A stretch of 64,000 nt of DNA from contig NZ_CP113162.1 in NCBI RefSeq assembly GCF_029030725.1, positions 804,501 through 868,500 of the forward strand, in the 5' to 3' direction. Numbering within the stretch: position 1 is the stretch's first letter; each line of letters starts with the position of its first letter. Both the position numbers and the translations under genes were made by a program. The notes beneath the pieces are model-generated. The model ran no database searches. It worked only from the letters and a program-made list of their open reading frames with translations, and was not told the origin of the DNA. Shown here one piece after another: positions 54,203-62,198 of the stretch. The DNA is from [Pseudomonas] carboxydohydrogena (GTDB taxonomy: Bacteria; Pseudomonadota; Alphaproteobacteria; Rhizobiales; Xanthobacteraceae).

Positions 54203-54214
54203 CTGACGATATGC

Positions 54215-54814
54215 TTACCCGTGCAGCTTCTTCGCAGTTTCGGCGATGGTGCGGCCCTGATAGCGCGCGGCATCGAGTTCGTTCTGGCTCGGCATGCGTG
54301 AGCCGTCTCCATCGGTAATCGTGGTTGCACCGTAAGGCGCGCCGCCATGGACTTCCTTGACGCCCATCTGGCCGGCGTAGCCGTAATTGAGGCCGACGAT
54401 CACCATGCCGAAGTGCAGGAGGTTGGTGATGATGGAAAACAGCGTCGTTTCCTGTCCGCCGTGCTGGGTCGCGGTCGAGGAGAACGCGCCGCCGACCTTG
54501 CCGTGCAGCGCGCCCTTCGCCCATAGGCCGCCGGCCTGATCGAGGAAGTTCGCCATCTGCGAGGACATGCGGCCAAACCGCGTGCCGGTGCCTACGACGA
54601 TGGCGTCGTAGTTCGCGAGGTCCTCGATCTTCGCCACAGGTGCGGCCTGATCGATCTTGTAATGCGCGGCCTTGGCGACCTCCGGCGGCACCAGTTCGGG
54701 TACGCGCTTGATGTCGACGGTGGCGCCGGTTTCGCGCGCGCCTTCGGCAACGGCGTTGGCCATCGCCTCGATGTGGCCGTAGGCGGAATAATAAAGAACG
54801 AGAACCTTGGGCAT
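54215..54814 (-). CDS. wrbA: NAD(P)H:quinone oxidoreductase, WrbA type
   Basis: This 199-residue flavodoxin-like protein has the FMN phosphate loop [19 protein letters not shown] near residue 8 and the WrbA insertion and ending ([26 protein letters not shown]). It reduces quinones by two electrons, lowering oxidative stress. It is minus-strand, downstream of a pirin gene, and forms with it and an SDR gene a likely quinone/electrophile-stress group. Confidence 0.94.
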   Translation of the reverse strand: MPKVLVLYYSAYGHIEAMANAVAEGARETGATVDIKRVPELVPPEVAKAAHYKIDQAAPVAKIEDLANYDAIVVGTGTRFGRMSSQMANFLDQAGGLWAKGALHGKVGGAFSSTATQHGGQETTLFSIITNLLHFGMVIVGLNYGYAGQMGVKEVHGGAPYGATTITDGDGSRMPSQNELDAARYQGRTIAETAKKLHG

Positions 54815-54879
54815 GGAAGTCTCCAGCTATGCTTGTGAGGGAATGGGTGCCGTGGCCCGGATGGGCCACGGCGTTGTCG

Positions 54880-54972
54880 TCAGTGCGGATGCGCCTGGCA
54901 GCGCCGGGCGCGGCCGAGCAGAGTCCGCAGGCTCAGCGTCACCGCCGGCATCGCGAGCAACAGGTCAATCAT
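54880..54972 (-). CDS. possible 30-residue peptide coupled to pirin
   Basis: An ATG overlapping the pirin stop (ATGA) opens a frame of 30 codons: MIDLLLAMPAVTLSLRTLLG followed by a basic, Cys-containing tail RARRCQAHPH. The first half is hydrophobic. The coupling with pirin and the lack of another gene in the 155-base gap to wrbA argue for it, but it is short, with no homology recalled. Confidence 0.3.
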   Translation of the reverse strand: MIDLLLAMPAVTLSLRTLLGRARRCQAHPH

Positions 54973-55670
54973 GCCGCCGTCTCCACCAGCACGAGTTCGG
55001 AGTCTTCCAGCGCGGTGATGCGCAGGTTCGGCTCGTTGCTGATCGCAACGCCGTCGCGGGCATTGGCGCGCACGCCGTTGACCTCGACCGCGCCGGTCGC
55101 GGGCACGAGATAACCCTTGTGGTTATCGTTGAGCGCGACGTCGACGCTTTCGCCGGCCTTCAGCGTGGTGCCGAGCACCCGTGCTTCGGCGCGGATCGGC
55201 AACGCATCGGCGTCATCCTTGAAGCCGCTGGCGAGCGTCACGAACTTGCCCGAGCGATCGCCCTTGGGAAAAGGCTTCGCGCCCCAGCAAGGCTGGCCGC
55301 CCTGCTGCGTCGGCTCGATCCAGATCTGGAACAGCGTGGTCTTCACCGGCTCCAGATTGTACTCGGCATGACGGATGCCCGAGCCTGCGCTCATCACCTG
55401 AACGTCGCCGGCTTCGGTGCGTCCCTTGTTGCCGAGCGAGTCCTGATGCGTGATCGCGCCTTCGCGGACATAGGTGATGATCTCCATGTCGGAATGCGGA
55501 TGCGCCGGAAAGCCGGTGTTGGGCGCGATCTCGTCGTCGTTCCAGACGCGCAGCGCGCCGTGGCTCATGCGGGCGGGATCGTAGTAGCTCGCGAACGAGA
55601 AGTGATGCTTGGCGTTGAGCCAGCCGTGGTTGGCGCCGCCAAGAGAACTGAAGGGACGAAGTTCGATCAT
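54969..55670 (-). CDS. pirin family protein (YhhW-like)
   Basis: This 233-residue bicupin protein has the metal ligands in GFPAHPHSDMEIITYV (two His) and GSGIRHAEYN (His and nearby Glu). This is the arrangement of YhhW, which has quercetin 2,3-dioxygenase activity, though the physiological role is generally unclear. The ATG at 55670 (MIELRPFSSLGG) is chosen; an upstream extension runs into the SDR gene side and lacks pirin sequence. It belongs to the SDR-pirin-wrbA run on the minus strand. Confidence 0.9.
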   Translation of the reverse strand: MIELRPFSSLGGANHGWLNAKHHFSFASYYDPARMSHGALRVWNDDEIAPNTGFPAHPHSDMEIITYVREGAITHQDSLGNKGRTEAGDVQVMSAGSGIRHAEYNLEPVKTTLFQIWIEPTQQGGQPCWGAKPFPKGDRSGKFVTLASGFKDDADALPIRAEARVLGTTLKAGESVDVALNDNHKGYLVPATGAVEVNGVRANARDGVAISNEPNLRITALEDSELVLVETAA

Positions 55671-55743
55671 GTCATGTCCTCCAAGTGGATTGCGAAGTGA
55701 ATTCTGAAAAAAACCGGACGCCATTCGTCCGGGGGCATTCGCG

Positions 55744-56493
55744 TTACGCGCCGAAGCCGCCATCGACGTTCAGCACCGTGCCGGTCACGAAGGACGCGCC
55801 GGGACTTGCGAGAAAGACCACGCCTGCGGCGATCTCCTCGGGCTTGCCGTAGCGTTGCAGCGCATGCAGCGACCGCTGGGCTTCCGACGAAGGCCCGTCT
55901 TCCGGGTTCATGTCGGTTGCGATCGAGCCGGGTTGCAGCACGTTGACGGTGATGCCGCGCGGGCCGAGATCGCGTGCCGCGCCCTTGGTGTAACCGACGA
56001 CCGCGGCCTTGGTGGCGGCGTAATCGGCCATGCCGGGAAACGAGGCGCGGGTGGCGAGATCCGAGCCGATGGTGACGATGCGTCCGCCTTCACCCATCAG
56101 TTTCGATGCGGCGCGGATCGCGGTCACCACGCCGTCGAGATTGACCGCGTACTGGCGATCGAACGCCCGGGTGTCGGCCTTCGGATCATCGACAGTGCCG
56201 CTCACGGCGACGCCGGCATTGTTCACGAGAATGTCGAGGCGGCCGAAACGCTTGGCAACATCGCTGACAAGTTGCTCGACCTCGGCGGGCTTGCCCTGAT
56301 CGGCCTTGAAGGCTTCCGCCTGCACGCCCTTGCCGCGTAACTCCCGGACAACCGCCTCGGCCTTGTCGGGCGACGCGGTGTAGCTGATCGCGATGTTCGC
56401 GCCTTCATCCGCGAGCGCGAGAGCGCTGGCCGCGCCGATGCCGCGCGAGCCGCCGGTGACGAGAGCAACCTTGCCGTTGAGAGACCTGGTCAT
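55744..56493 (-). CDS. SDR-family oxidoreductase
   Basis: This 249-residue short-chain dehydrogenase has the cofactor site TGGSRGIGAASALALADEGAN, the NNAGV motif and the catalytic YAATKAAVVG (Tyr-xxx-Lys), and it ends in NVDGGFGA as expected for the classical subfamily. The substrate is unknown. It diverges from a LysR gene with a 110-base gap, so that regulator probably controls this and the downstream pirin and wrbA genes. Confidence 0.92.
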   Translation of the reverse strand: MTRSLNGKVALVTGGSRGIGAASALALADEGANIAISYTASPDKAEAVVRELRGKGVQAEAFKADQGKPAEVEQLVSDVAKRFGRLDILVNNAGVAVSGTVDDPKADTRAFDRQYAVNLDGVVTAIRAASKLMGEGGRIVTIGSDLATRASFPGMADYAATKAAVVGYTKGAARDLGPRGITVNVLQPGSIATDMNPEDGPSSEAQRSLHALQRYGKPEEIAAGVVFLASPGASFVTGTVLNVDGGFGA

Positions 56494-56603
56494 TGGATTT
56501 CTCCGTGGTTGAAATTCGATGACCCTTGAATAGGCTTCGTTCGCTGGTGTATAAATAGAAACTATTGAAACTTATTGTTTCCAAAATTGAGATAATCAGC
56601 GCG

Positions 56604-57533
56604 ATGTCGAAACTTCCCGATTTCGAGGCGATGGCGATCTTCGCCAAGGTGGTGGAGCTGCGCTCGTTTGCCGCCGCCGCGAGTGAACTCACGCTGTCGA
56701 AAGCGACCGTCTCCAAGGCGGTGACGCGGCTGGAGGAGCGGCTGGGCGCGCGGCTGTTCAACCGCAGCTCGCGCCGCCTCGCGCTGACCGATGCCGGGCG
56801 TGCGCTGTCGATCCGCGCGGCGCAATTGCTGTCGGACGGCGAGGAGGCCGAGAACGAGGCGCTGTCGCAGGCGGCATCGCCGCGCGGGCTGGTGCGGCTC
56901 GCGGTGCCGATGACGTTCGGCCAGCGGGTGGTCGCGCCGCTATTGCCGGAATTTCTCGCGCAATATCCGGATGTGTCGATCGACCTGCATCTCAGCGACG
57001 CGATGGTCGATCTGATCGGGGAGGGGTTCGATATCGGCGTGCGGATCGCGCGGCTGCCGGATTCCTCGCTGGTGGCGCGGCGGTTGTGCCCGATGCCGCT
57101 CTACACCGTTGCGGCTCCCTCTTATCTGAAAAAGCATGGGCGGCCGATGCACCCGATGCATCTCGCCCAGCACCGCTGCTTCACCTACGCCTACCGGACC
57201 ACGCCGGAGGTCTGGCATTACACCAACGATGTGGGCGAGCAGGTCGCGGTTCGGCCGTCGGGCCCGTTGCGGATCAACAATGGCGAGGCGGTGATCCCGG
57301 CGCTGATCGCCGGGCTCGGCATCGCCGACCTGCCCGACTTCATCATCGGCGAGGCCATCGCCAAAAAGCAGGTCGAAGTCATTCTGAAGGGCTGGAGGCA
57401 GCCGGAAGGGGCGGTGCATCTGGTGATGCCGCCGGGCGGCCCGCGTCCGGCCCGCGTGGAGGTGCTGATCGAGTTCCTCGCCACCCATCTGGCGCGGCTG
57501 GGCAAGGCGGCTGGTGCGCGGCCGAGGGCGTAA
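56604..57533 (+). CDS. LysR-family regulator divergent from the SDR gene
   Basis: This 309-residue protein has the HTH FEAMAIFAKVVELRSFAAAASELTLSKATVSKAV and a substrate-binding domain (PLLPEFLAQYPDVSIDLHLSDAMVDLIGEGFDIGVRIARLPDSS is the usual second block). The ATG at 56604 is preferred over an upstream start lying in the intergenic promoter region. It faces away from the SDR-pirin-wrbA genes. It is of the class often tuned to quinones or other electrophiles, an inference from the neighbours. Confidence 0.9.
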   Translation: MSKLPDFEAMAIFAKVVELRSFAAAASELTLSKATVSKAVTRLEERLGARLFNRSSRRLALTDAGRALSIRAAQLLSDGEEAENEALSQAASPRGLVRLAVPMTFGQRVVAPLLPEFLAQYPDVSIDLHLSDAMVDLIGEGFDIGVRIARLPDSSLVARRLCPMPLYTVAAPSYLKKHGRPMHPMHLAQHRCFTYAYRTTPEVWHYTNDVGEQVAVRPSGPLRINNGEAVIPALIAGLGIADLPDFIIGEAIAKKQVEVILKGWRQPEGAVHLVMPPGGPRPARVEVLIEFLATHLARLGKAAGARPRA

Positions 57534-57597
57534 ACTGCCGCCGGGGCGGGAGAGTGGGATTTTCCCAAGGATTTCAGCAGGAGAGGCCGGAAAAACC

Positions 57598-57632
57598 AAG
57601 GCTTTTCCCGCCAGATGGGCGGAAAAAGCCTT
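57598..57632 (+). terminator. strong hairpin between LysR gene and rpmJ
   Basis: AAGGCTTTTCCCGCC pairs with GGGCGGAAAAAGCCTT around AGAT, one base unequal. It has no long U-tract, but A/T-rich stem ends are present. It stands 65 bases after the LysR stop and 130 bases before rpmJ, so it may terminate the former or form a leader structure of the latter. Confidence 0.5.
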
Positions 57633-57761
57633 GATTGCATTGACATTCCGCCTCGCGCTCTCTAGAAACCGGCCATCCCGGCGACGGCCTTGCCGCCCGG
57701 GCGCCCATAAATATTGATGCAACTCGGCCTGTCGATACGGCCTTTCGCAAGAGCATGTCCC

Positions 57762-57887
57762 ATGAAGGTCCGTAACTCGCTGAAATCGCTCCGCGGCCGT
57801 CACCGCAACAACCGTCTGGTCCGCCGCAAGGGCCGGGTTTACGTCATCAACAAGGTGCAGCGCCGCTTCAAGGCGCGTCAGGGCTGA
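57762..57887 (+). CDS. rpmJ: 50S ribosomal protein L36, zinc-independent form
   Basis: This 41-residue protein begins [20 protein letters not shown] and ends [11 protein letters not shown], which is ribosomal protein bL36. It lacks the three Cys and one His that bind zinc in the standard form, so it is the 'C-minus' type. Such forms are used in zinc shortage by some bacteria, but in many alphaproteobacteria this is the only copy. It is followed by two hairpins. Confidence 0.95.
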   Translation: MKVRNSLKSLRGRHRNNRLVRRKGRVYVINKVQRRFKARQG

Positions 57888-57902
57888 TCGCCTCTGATGT
57901 TT

Positions 57903-57919
57903 GCCGGACGCTGTCCGGC
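57903..57919 (+). other. small hairpin 3' of rpmJ
   Basis: GCCGGAC-GCT-GTCCGGC is a perfect 7-pair stem with a 3-base loop, 16 bases after the rpmJ stop. There is no U-tract, so it may protect the 3' end of the message rather than terminate it. Confidence 0.5.
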
Positions 57920-57946
57920 ACCCCGTGAAATCATCACGCCTGTTTG

Positions 57947-57976
57947 ACGCCGCTTGCCCTTTGCAGGCGGCGTTTT
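57947..57976 (+). terminator. rho-independent terminator of rpmJ
   Basis: ACGCCGC pairs with GCGGCGT around a 13-base loop that contains a further GC pair. TTTT overlaps the end of the stem. It lies 60 bases after the rpmJ stop and 20 before the TPR gene start. Confidence 0.65.
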
Positions 57977-57995
57977 GCGCGTCTAGAGTCACCTT

Positions 57996-58628
57996 ATGAC
58001 CCTGCGCCAGCGTGTTGCTGTCAATGTTCCGGCCGGACTTGTTTTTGCGGCGCTTCTCGCTTTCGCGCCTCCGGCTGCGCACGCCGATTCTCCTTCCAAA
58101 CAGAAACTGCCGCAGGCGCCGAAGCAGCTTCCGTCCGTCCAGTCTCACGGCAAGAGCCTCGACTTCCTGTTCGATGCATTGAAGGCCGCGCCCGACGAGG
58201 ACAGCGCCCGCGCGGTCGAGGCGCGGATCTGGGCGATCTGGATGAAGACGCCGAGCGACACCGTCGCGCTCCTGATGTCGCGCGCGAGCATCGCACTGGA
58301 GAACAACGAATCCGATGTAGCACTGAAACTGCTCGACGCCATCATCAAGCTGCGCCCCGATTACACGGAAGCCTGGAACAGGCGCGCGACGCTTTATTAC
58401 AAGAAGAACGACTACACCCGCGCGATGGAAGACATCGAGGAGGTACTGCGCCGCGAGCCGCGTCACTTCGGCGCGCTGGCGGGGCTGGGCGTCATTCTCG
58501 AGGAGATCGGCGACGACAAGCACGCGCTGGAGGTGTTCCGCCGCGCGCTCGCCATCAATCCGCACCTCGACAAGGTGCCAGACATGGTGAAGAGCCTCAC
58601 CGAAAAGGTCGAAGGCCGCGATATCTGA
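57996..58628 (+). CDS. secreted tetratricopeptide-repeat protein
   Basis: This 210-residue protein has a signal peptide (hydrophobic about 12-28, ending AAHA) and a mature part with about three to four TPR units (for example RPDYTEAWNRRATLYYKKNDYTRAMEDIEEVLRREPRHFGALAGLGVILEEIGDDKHALEVFRRALAINPHLD, residues about 115-185). TPRs are protein-interaction scaffolds. It would reside in the periplasm; no enzymatic domain is seen. A hairpin terminator follows. Confidence 0.85.
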   Translation: MTLRQRVAVNVPAGLVFAALLAFAPPAAHADSPSKQKLPQAPKQLPSVQSHGKSLDFLFDALKAAPDEDSARAVEARIWAIWMKTPSDTVALLMSRASIALENNESDVALKLLDAIIKLRPDYTEAWNRRATLYYKKNDYTRAMEDIEEVLRREPRHFGALAGLGVILEEIGDDKHALEVFRRALAINPHLDKVPDMVKSLTEKVEGRDI

Positions 58629-58639
58629 AATCGTGGATG

Positions 58640-58674
58640 AACCGCCGCTCCGCTTCATACGCGGCGGCGGTTTT
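58640..58674 (+). terminator. rho-independent terminator of the TPR gene
   Basis: AACCGCCGC pairs with GCGGCGGTT (a 9-pair stem with a loop of about 13 bases) followed by TTTT. It starts 12 bases after the TPR stop codon. Confidence 0.7.
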
Positions 58675-58708
58675 GCTATGTCTCGGCTTTATTTGAGGGG
58701 ATTGCATC

Positions 58709-59089
58709 ATGAGAGCTTCGTCGCTCAGTTTTCTTGTCGCCGCCTTGATCCTCGCCCTCGGAATGATCTGGGGCCTTGCGATGGCGATCTCGCAGAATCA
58801 TTCAACCTTGACGGCCCACGCCCATCTCAACCTGCTCGGCTGGGTGTCTTTGTTTCTGTTCGGACTGTTCTATCGCCTGCATCCCGTGCTCGATGTCGCG
58901 CGGGTGGCGCGCTTGCAGGTGATGGTCTGGGTCGCCGGGACCATCGTGATGGTGATCGGTGTCGCGATGATCCATATGGGCAGGCACGAGGGCGAGCCAT
59001 TGGCCGGAGCGGGCTCGATCATGGTGCTGGGGAGCGTGGTGCTGTTCGTCTGGCAGGTGATCCGCTTCGAGCGGGCGCGCGCCGCCTGA
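58709..59089 (+). CDS. four-helix membrane protein resembling a fragment of haem-copper oxidase subunit I
   Basis: This 126-residue protein has four membrane helices (about 5-27, 38-60, 70-90, 98-118). The second begins HAHLNLLGWVSLFLFGLFYRL; this H-xH-LNLLGWV motif recalls the haem-ligand helix of CcoN/NorB-type haem-copper oxidases. Proteins of this size and pattern are often labelled 'cytochrome-c oxidase'-like, but they lack the other helices and the copper site, so oxidase activity is excluded. A haem-binding or assembly role is possible. It converges with pyk, 2 bases apart. Confidence 0.7.
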   Translation: MRASSLSFLVAALILALGMIWGLAMAISQNHSTLTAHAHLNLLGWVSLFLFGLFYRLHPVLDVARVARLQVMVWVAGTIVMVIGVAMIHMGRHEGEPLAGAGSIMVLGSVVLFVWQVIRFERARAA

Positions 59090-59091
59090 AA

Positions 59092-60528
59092 TCAGATATT
59101 GGCGTCGCTGTCCGCGCCGATGGTGGCGATGCGGACCATGTTGGTGGTACCCGGCGTGCCGAACGGCACGCCCGCGACGACGATGACGCGCTCGCCCGCC
59201 TTGGCGAAGCCGTCGCGATAGGCGATGCGCCCGGCGCGCTGGATCATGTCGTCGCCGTCCTGCGCGTCATCGGCCACCACGCAATGCACGCCCCATAACA
59301 GGGCCAGTTTTCGCGCGACCACGGCGTTGGGCGTGATCGCGACGATCGGACAGCGCGGCCGCTCGCGCGCCACGCGCATCGCGGTCGAGCCCGAACTGGT
59401 CCAGCAGATGATGGCGGGCAGGTGCAGCGTCTCGGCGATCTGTCGCGCGGCGTCGGCGATGGCGTCGCCCGCGGTCGCTTCCGGCGCGGGGCGCTGCCCG
59501 TCGATCACGCTTCCGAAATTCGGATCGCGCTCCACTTCCTCGCCGATGTGATCCATCATCATCACCGCGTCGGAAGGATATTTGCCCGCCGCCGATTCCG
59601 CCGACAGCATCACCGCGTCCGCGCCCTCGAACACCGCCGTCGCGACGTCGGAGACTTCAGCGCGCGTCGGCACCGGCGAGGCGATCATCGATTCCAGCAT
59701 CTGGGTGGCGATGATCACCGGTTTGCCCATGCGCCGCGCCATGCGCGTCATCTGCTTCTGCAAACCCGGCACGCGCTCCACAGGCATTTCGACGCCGAGA
59801 TCGCCGCGCGCCACCATGATGGCGTCGGAGGCGTGCATGATGGCCTCAAGACGCTCGATGGCCTGCGGCTTCTCGATCTTGGACATGATCGCCGCGCGGC
59901 CGCGCACGATGCGCCGCGCCTCGTGCACATCGTCTGCACGCTGCACGAACGACAGCGCGATCCAGTCGGTGCCGGCATCGAGCGCGGCGGCGAGATCGGC
60001 GTGGTCCTTCGGTGTCATCGCCGAGACCGGCAGGTCGGTGTCGGGCAGGCTGACGCCCTTGCGGTCGGAGATGCGTCCGCCGATCACCACGCGCGTCACG
60101 GCGCGGTCGTGCGAGGTTTCCTCCGCGATCAGCCGCAGCTTGCCGTCGTCGATCAAAAGCGCGTCGCCGGGCTTCAGCGCGCGCAGGATTTCCGGATGCG
60201 GCAGGTGAACGCGGGTCTTGTCGCCGGGCGCGGGATCGGAATCGAGCGTGAAACTCTGGCCGTTGGCGATGATCGCGGCGCCCTCCTTGAAGGCGCCGAG
60301 CCGCAGTTTCGGCCCTTGCAGATCGACGAGAATGCCGATCGGGCGGTTGTAGCTGCTTTCGATATTCCGGATGGTGGCGATCAGCTCCCGCATCTTGTCA
60401 TGCGAGGTATGGCTCATGTTGATGCGGAAGACGTCGGCGCCCGCTTCGAACAGCTTGCGGATGGTGGCGCTGTCGGAGGACGCAGGTCCGAGCGTTGCGA
60501 GAATCCGGACGCGGCGCAGCCGCCTCAT
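59092..60528 (-). CDS. pyk: pyruvate kinase
   Basis: This 478-residue enzyme begins with RRVRILATLGPASSD, and the active-site segments are FRINMSHTSHD, GPKLRLG, IMSKIEKPQAIERLEAI (catalytic Lys) and MVARGDLGVE. The C-terminal allosteric domain is complete. It turns PEP and ADP into pyruvate and ATP. The ATG at 60528 overlaps the DUF1036 stop (ATGA); a 50-codon in-frame extension lies in that gene and is rejected. Confidence 0.95.
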   Translation of the reverse strand: MRRLRRVRILATLGPASSDSATIRKLFEAGADVFRINMSHTSHDKMRELIATIRNIESSYNRPIGILVDLQGPKLRLGAFKEGAAIIANGQSFTLDSDPAPGDKTRVHLPHPEILRALKPGDALLIDDGKLRLIAEETSHDRAVTRVVIGGRISDRKGVSLPDTDLPVSAMTPKDHADLAAALDAGTDWIALSFVQRADDVHEARRIVRGRAAIMSKIEKPQAIERLEAIMHASDAIMVARGDLGVEMPVERVPGLQKQMTRMARRMGKPVIIATQMLESMIASPVPTRAEVSDVATAVFEGADAVMLSAESAAGKYPSDAVMMMDHIGEEVERDPNFGSVIDGQRPAPEATAGDAIADAARQIAETLHLPAIICWTSSGSTAMRVARERPRCPIVAITPNAVVARKLALLWGVHCVVADDAQDGDDMIQRAGRIAYRDGFAKAGERVIVVAGVPFGTPGTTNMVRIATIGADSDANI

Positions 60529-61100
60529 TGCTTCGTTCCCGGTGCGGGAAGCGGGGCGGGCGTGGGCAGAATGCCGCCGGGCTGGCCCGCGCCGGGCGCG
60601 TTCGGCAACCCCGGCAAGGTGGGTTGTTGCTGGCGCTGGAGATTCTGCTCGTTGGTCTCGGTCAGTTGCACGGTCCATGACCGTTGTTCGCCGGTGTCCA
60701 CCTCATAGAAGCCGGTGCGGTCGAATCCGCGCGCGAGGCAGTTCTCGGTGCCCTTGATGGTGAATTCCTTGTCGCGCGAACACATGAACGCCTGGCCGGA
60801 CCATTCGCCGCCGCGATCGTAATCGAGCGCATAGATGTAATAGTACCGCGCCACCAGCGTGCCCTTGAGCAGTCTCTCGCAGGCGTGGGAGGAGATATTC
60901 CACCAGCCCTCGGTGACCCAGCCTTCGCTGTCCTTGTAGCCGAGCGCGATGCCGACGCGGCTGGAGGTGTTGTTGCACAGGCGGAAGTCGGCCCGCGCCG
61001 GCGCGGTTGACGCGCACAGGGCCGGGACGGCGAGAATCGATCCGAGGACAAGGGGCAGGAAAAGGCGCAAGGTGGGCAACCGCGAATTCACTTTCGGCAT
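60525..61100 (-). CDS. DUF1036 secreted protein
   Basis: This 191-residue protein has a signal peptide (LFLPLVLGSILAVPALCASTAPARA, cleavage near residue 37) and the DUF1036 domain (FRLCNNTSSRVGIALGYKD, WVTEGWWNISSHAC, YYYIYALDYDRGGEW, FTIKG and a GFDRTGFYEVDTG end), with conserved cysteines. The last 40 residues are Pro/Gln/Gly-rich. The domain is common in alphaproteobacterial envelopes; its role is unknown. It is coupled to pyk by a four-base overlap. Confidence 0.88.
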   Translation of the reverse strand: MPKVNSRLPTLRLFLPLVLGSILAVPALCASTAPARADFRLCNNTSSRVGIALGYKDSEGWVTEGWWNISSHACERLLKGTLVARYYYIYALDYDRGGEWSGQAFMCSRDKEFTIKGTENCLARGFDRTGFYEVDTGEQRSWTVQLTETNEQNLQRQQQPTLPGLPNAPGAGQPGGILPTPAPLPAPGTKQ

Positions 61101-61245
61101 GGATGCAGGCTACTCAAAGACGGGCGCAATTCCAACCGCGCCGCACGCGGGGGGCTGGTAAAATCCGCTGCCGGGGTTATGTGCTTGGACAGGAGCGAGA
61201 CAGGGCACGGGCGATCCGGGCCGGAGCCGAACAACGAGGAGCATC

Positions 61246-61548
61246 ATGGCGATCGACAAAGCCACCCAGACCGAGCTTGAAGCCGCCGTTTTCCGCCGTC
61301 TCGTCGCGCATTTGCAGAGGCGCACCGACGTGCAGAACATCGACATGATGAATCTGGCGGGATTTTGCCGCAACTGCCTGTCGAACTGGATCAAGGACGC
61401 CGCCGACGAGCGCGGCGTGCCCATGACCAAGGACGAGGGCCGCGAGGCGATCTACGGCATGCCTTACGCCGAATGGAAGGCGAAGTACCAGACCGATGCC
61501 TCGCCGGAACAGATCGCGGCCATGAAGCAGGCCGCCGCCGGGCACTGA
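61246..61548 (+). CDS. DUF1244 family protein
   Basis: This 100-residue cytoplasmic protein has the DUF1244 pattern: FRRLVAHLQRRTDVQNIDMMNLAGFCRNCLSNWIKDAADERG and EAIYGMPYAEWKAKYQ. The FCRNCLSNW motif is a likely metal or redox site. Function is unknown but the family is well conserved in Proteobacteria. The ATG follows CAACGAGGAGC. Confidence 0.9.
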   Translation: MAIDKATQTELEAAVFRRLVAHLQRRTDVQNIDMMNLAGFCRNCLSNWIKDAADERGVPMTKDEGREAIYGMPYAEWKAKYQTDASPEQIAAMKQAAAGH

Positions 61549-61724
61549 AGCGCTCCCGGAACACTGAAAATCGTGATGCGAACGGCCTTCTGAACATGCC
61601 CTGTGGGCATTGTGGACGGCGCGGCGCGTTGCCTTGACGCAGCCGCGTGGACTGGATGAGTGTGGCCGCGACAGACGCTTTGCCGCCCGGCCGGCGCCGC
61701 CTCATCAAAGTTCAGGAGTACCCG

Positions 61725-61994
61725 ATGGCCACAGCCGCCGCCGTGAAGGAAGACGTCGCCCACCGTTTCGCCAAGGACCAGCTCAAGGCCATCATCGAGC
61801 GCATCGAGCGGCTGGAAGAAGAAAAAAAGACAATCTCCGACGACATTCGCGACGTCTATGCCGAAGCCAAGGGCAACGGCTTCGACGTCAAGGCGCTGCG
61901 CACCATCGTGCGCATGCGCAAGCAGGACGCCAACGAGCGCGAGGAACAGGAAACCATCCTCGAAACCTACATGCAGGCGCTCGGGATGCTGTGA
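61725..61994 (+). CDS. gapR: GapR-like nucleoid protein (DUF2312)
   Basis: This 89-residue protein shows the DUF2312 pattern: [73 protein letters not shown]. GapR in Caulobacter binds overtwisted DNA ahead of replication and transcription as a tetramer clamp; the long helix with heptad pattern and basic [12 protein letters not shown] are its main features. The ATG at 61725 fits the family N-terminus; GGAG lies 8 bases upstream. A DUF882 gene converges across a repeat element. Confidence 0.92.
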   Translation: MATAAAVKEDVAHRFAKDQLKAIIERIERLEEEKKTISDDIRDVYAEAKGNGFDVKALRTIVRMRKQDANEREEQETILETYMQALGML

Positions 61995-62045
61995 GGCCGA
62001 TCGAAGTATCAGGTTGGCCGAGCTAGTTTCGCATTTCAAAATTGT

Positions 62046-62185
62046 CATTGCCGGGCATAGCCCGTCGAAGACGGGCGTGAACGCCCTTATGACCCGGCAA
62101 TCCATTATTTTTTCGTGCGATCCATATAATGAGGGTTGTCCGCTAAAGCGGACGATGGATGCGCGGGTCAAGCCCGCGCATGACA
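62046..62185. repeat. REP/BIME-like composite palindrome
   Basis: Several inverted repeats lie together. ATTGCCGGG (62047-62055) and CCCGGCAAT (62093-62101) enclose GCCCGTC-GAA-GACGGGC and GGGCGT-GA-ACGCCC. Then come GTCCGC-TAAA-GCGGAC (62138-62153) and ATGCGCGGG-TCAAG-CCCGCGCAT (62159-62181). Similar elements recur between genes in Bradyrhizobium relatives. It sits between two convergent genes and may end both transcripts. Confidence 0.8.
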
Positions 62186-62198
62186 TTCTGCTGTGAGC

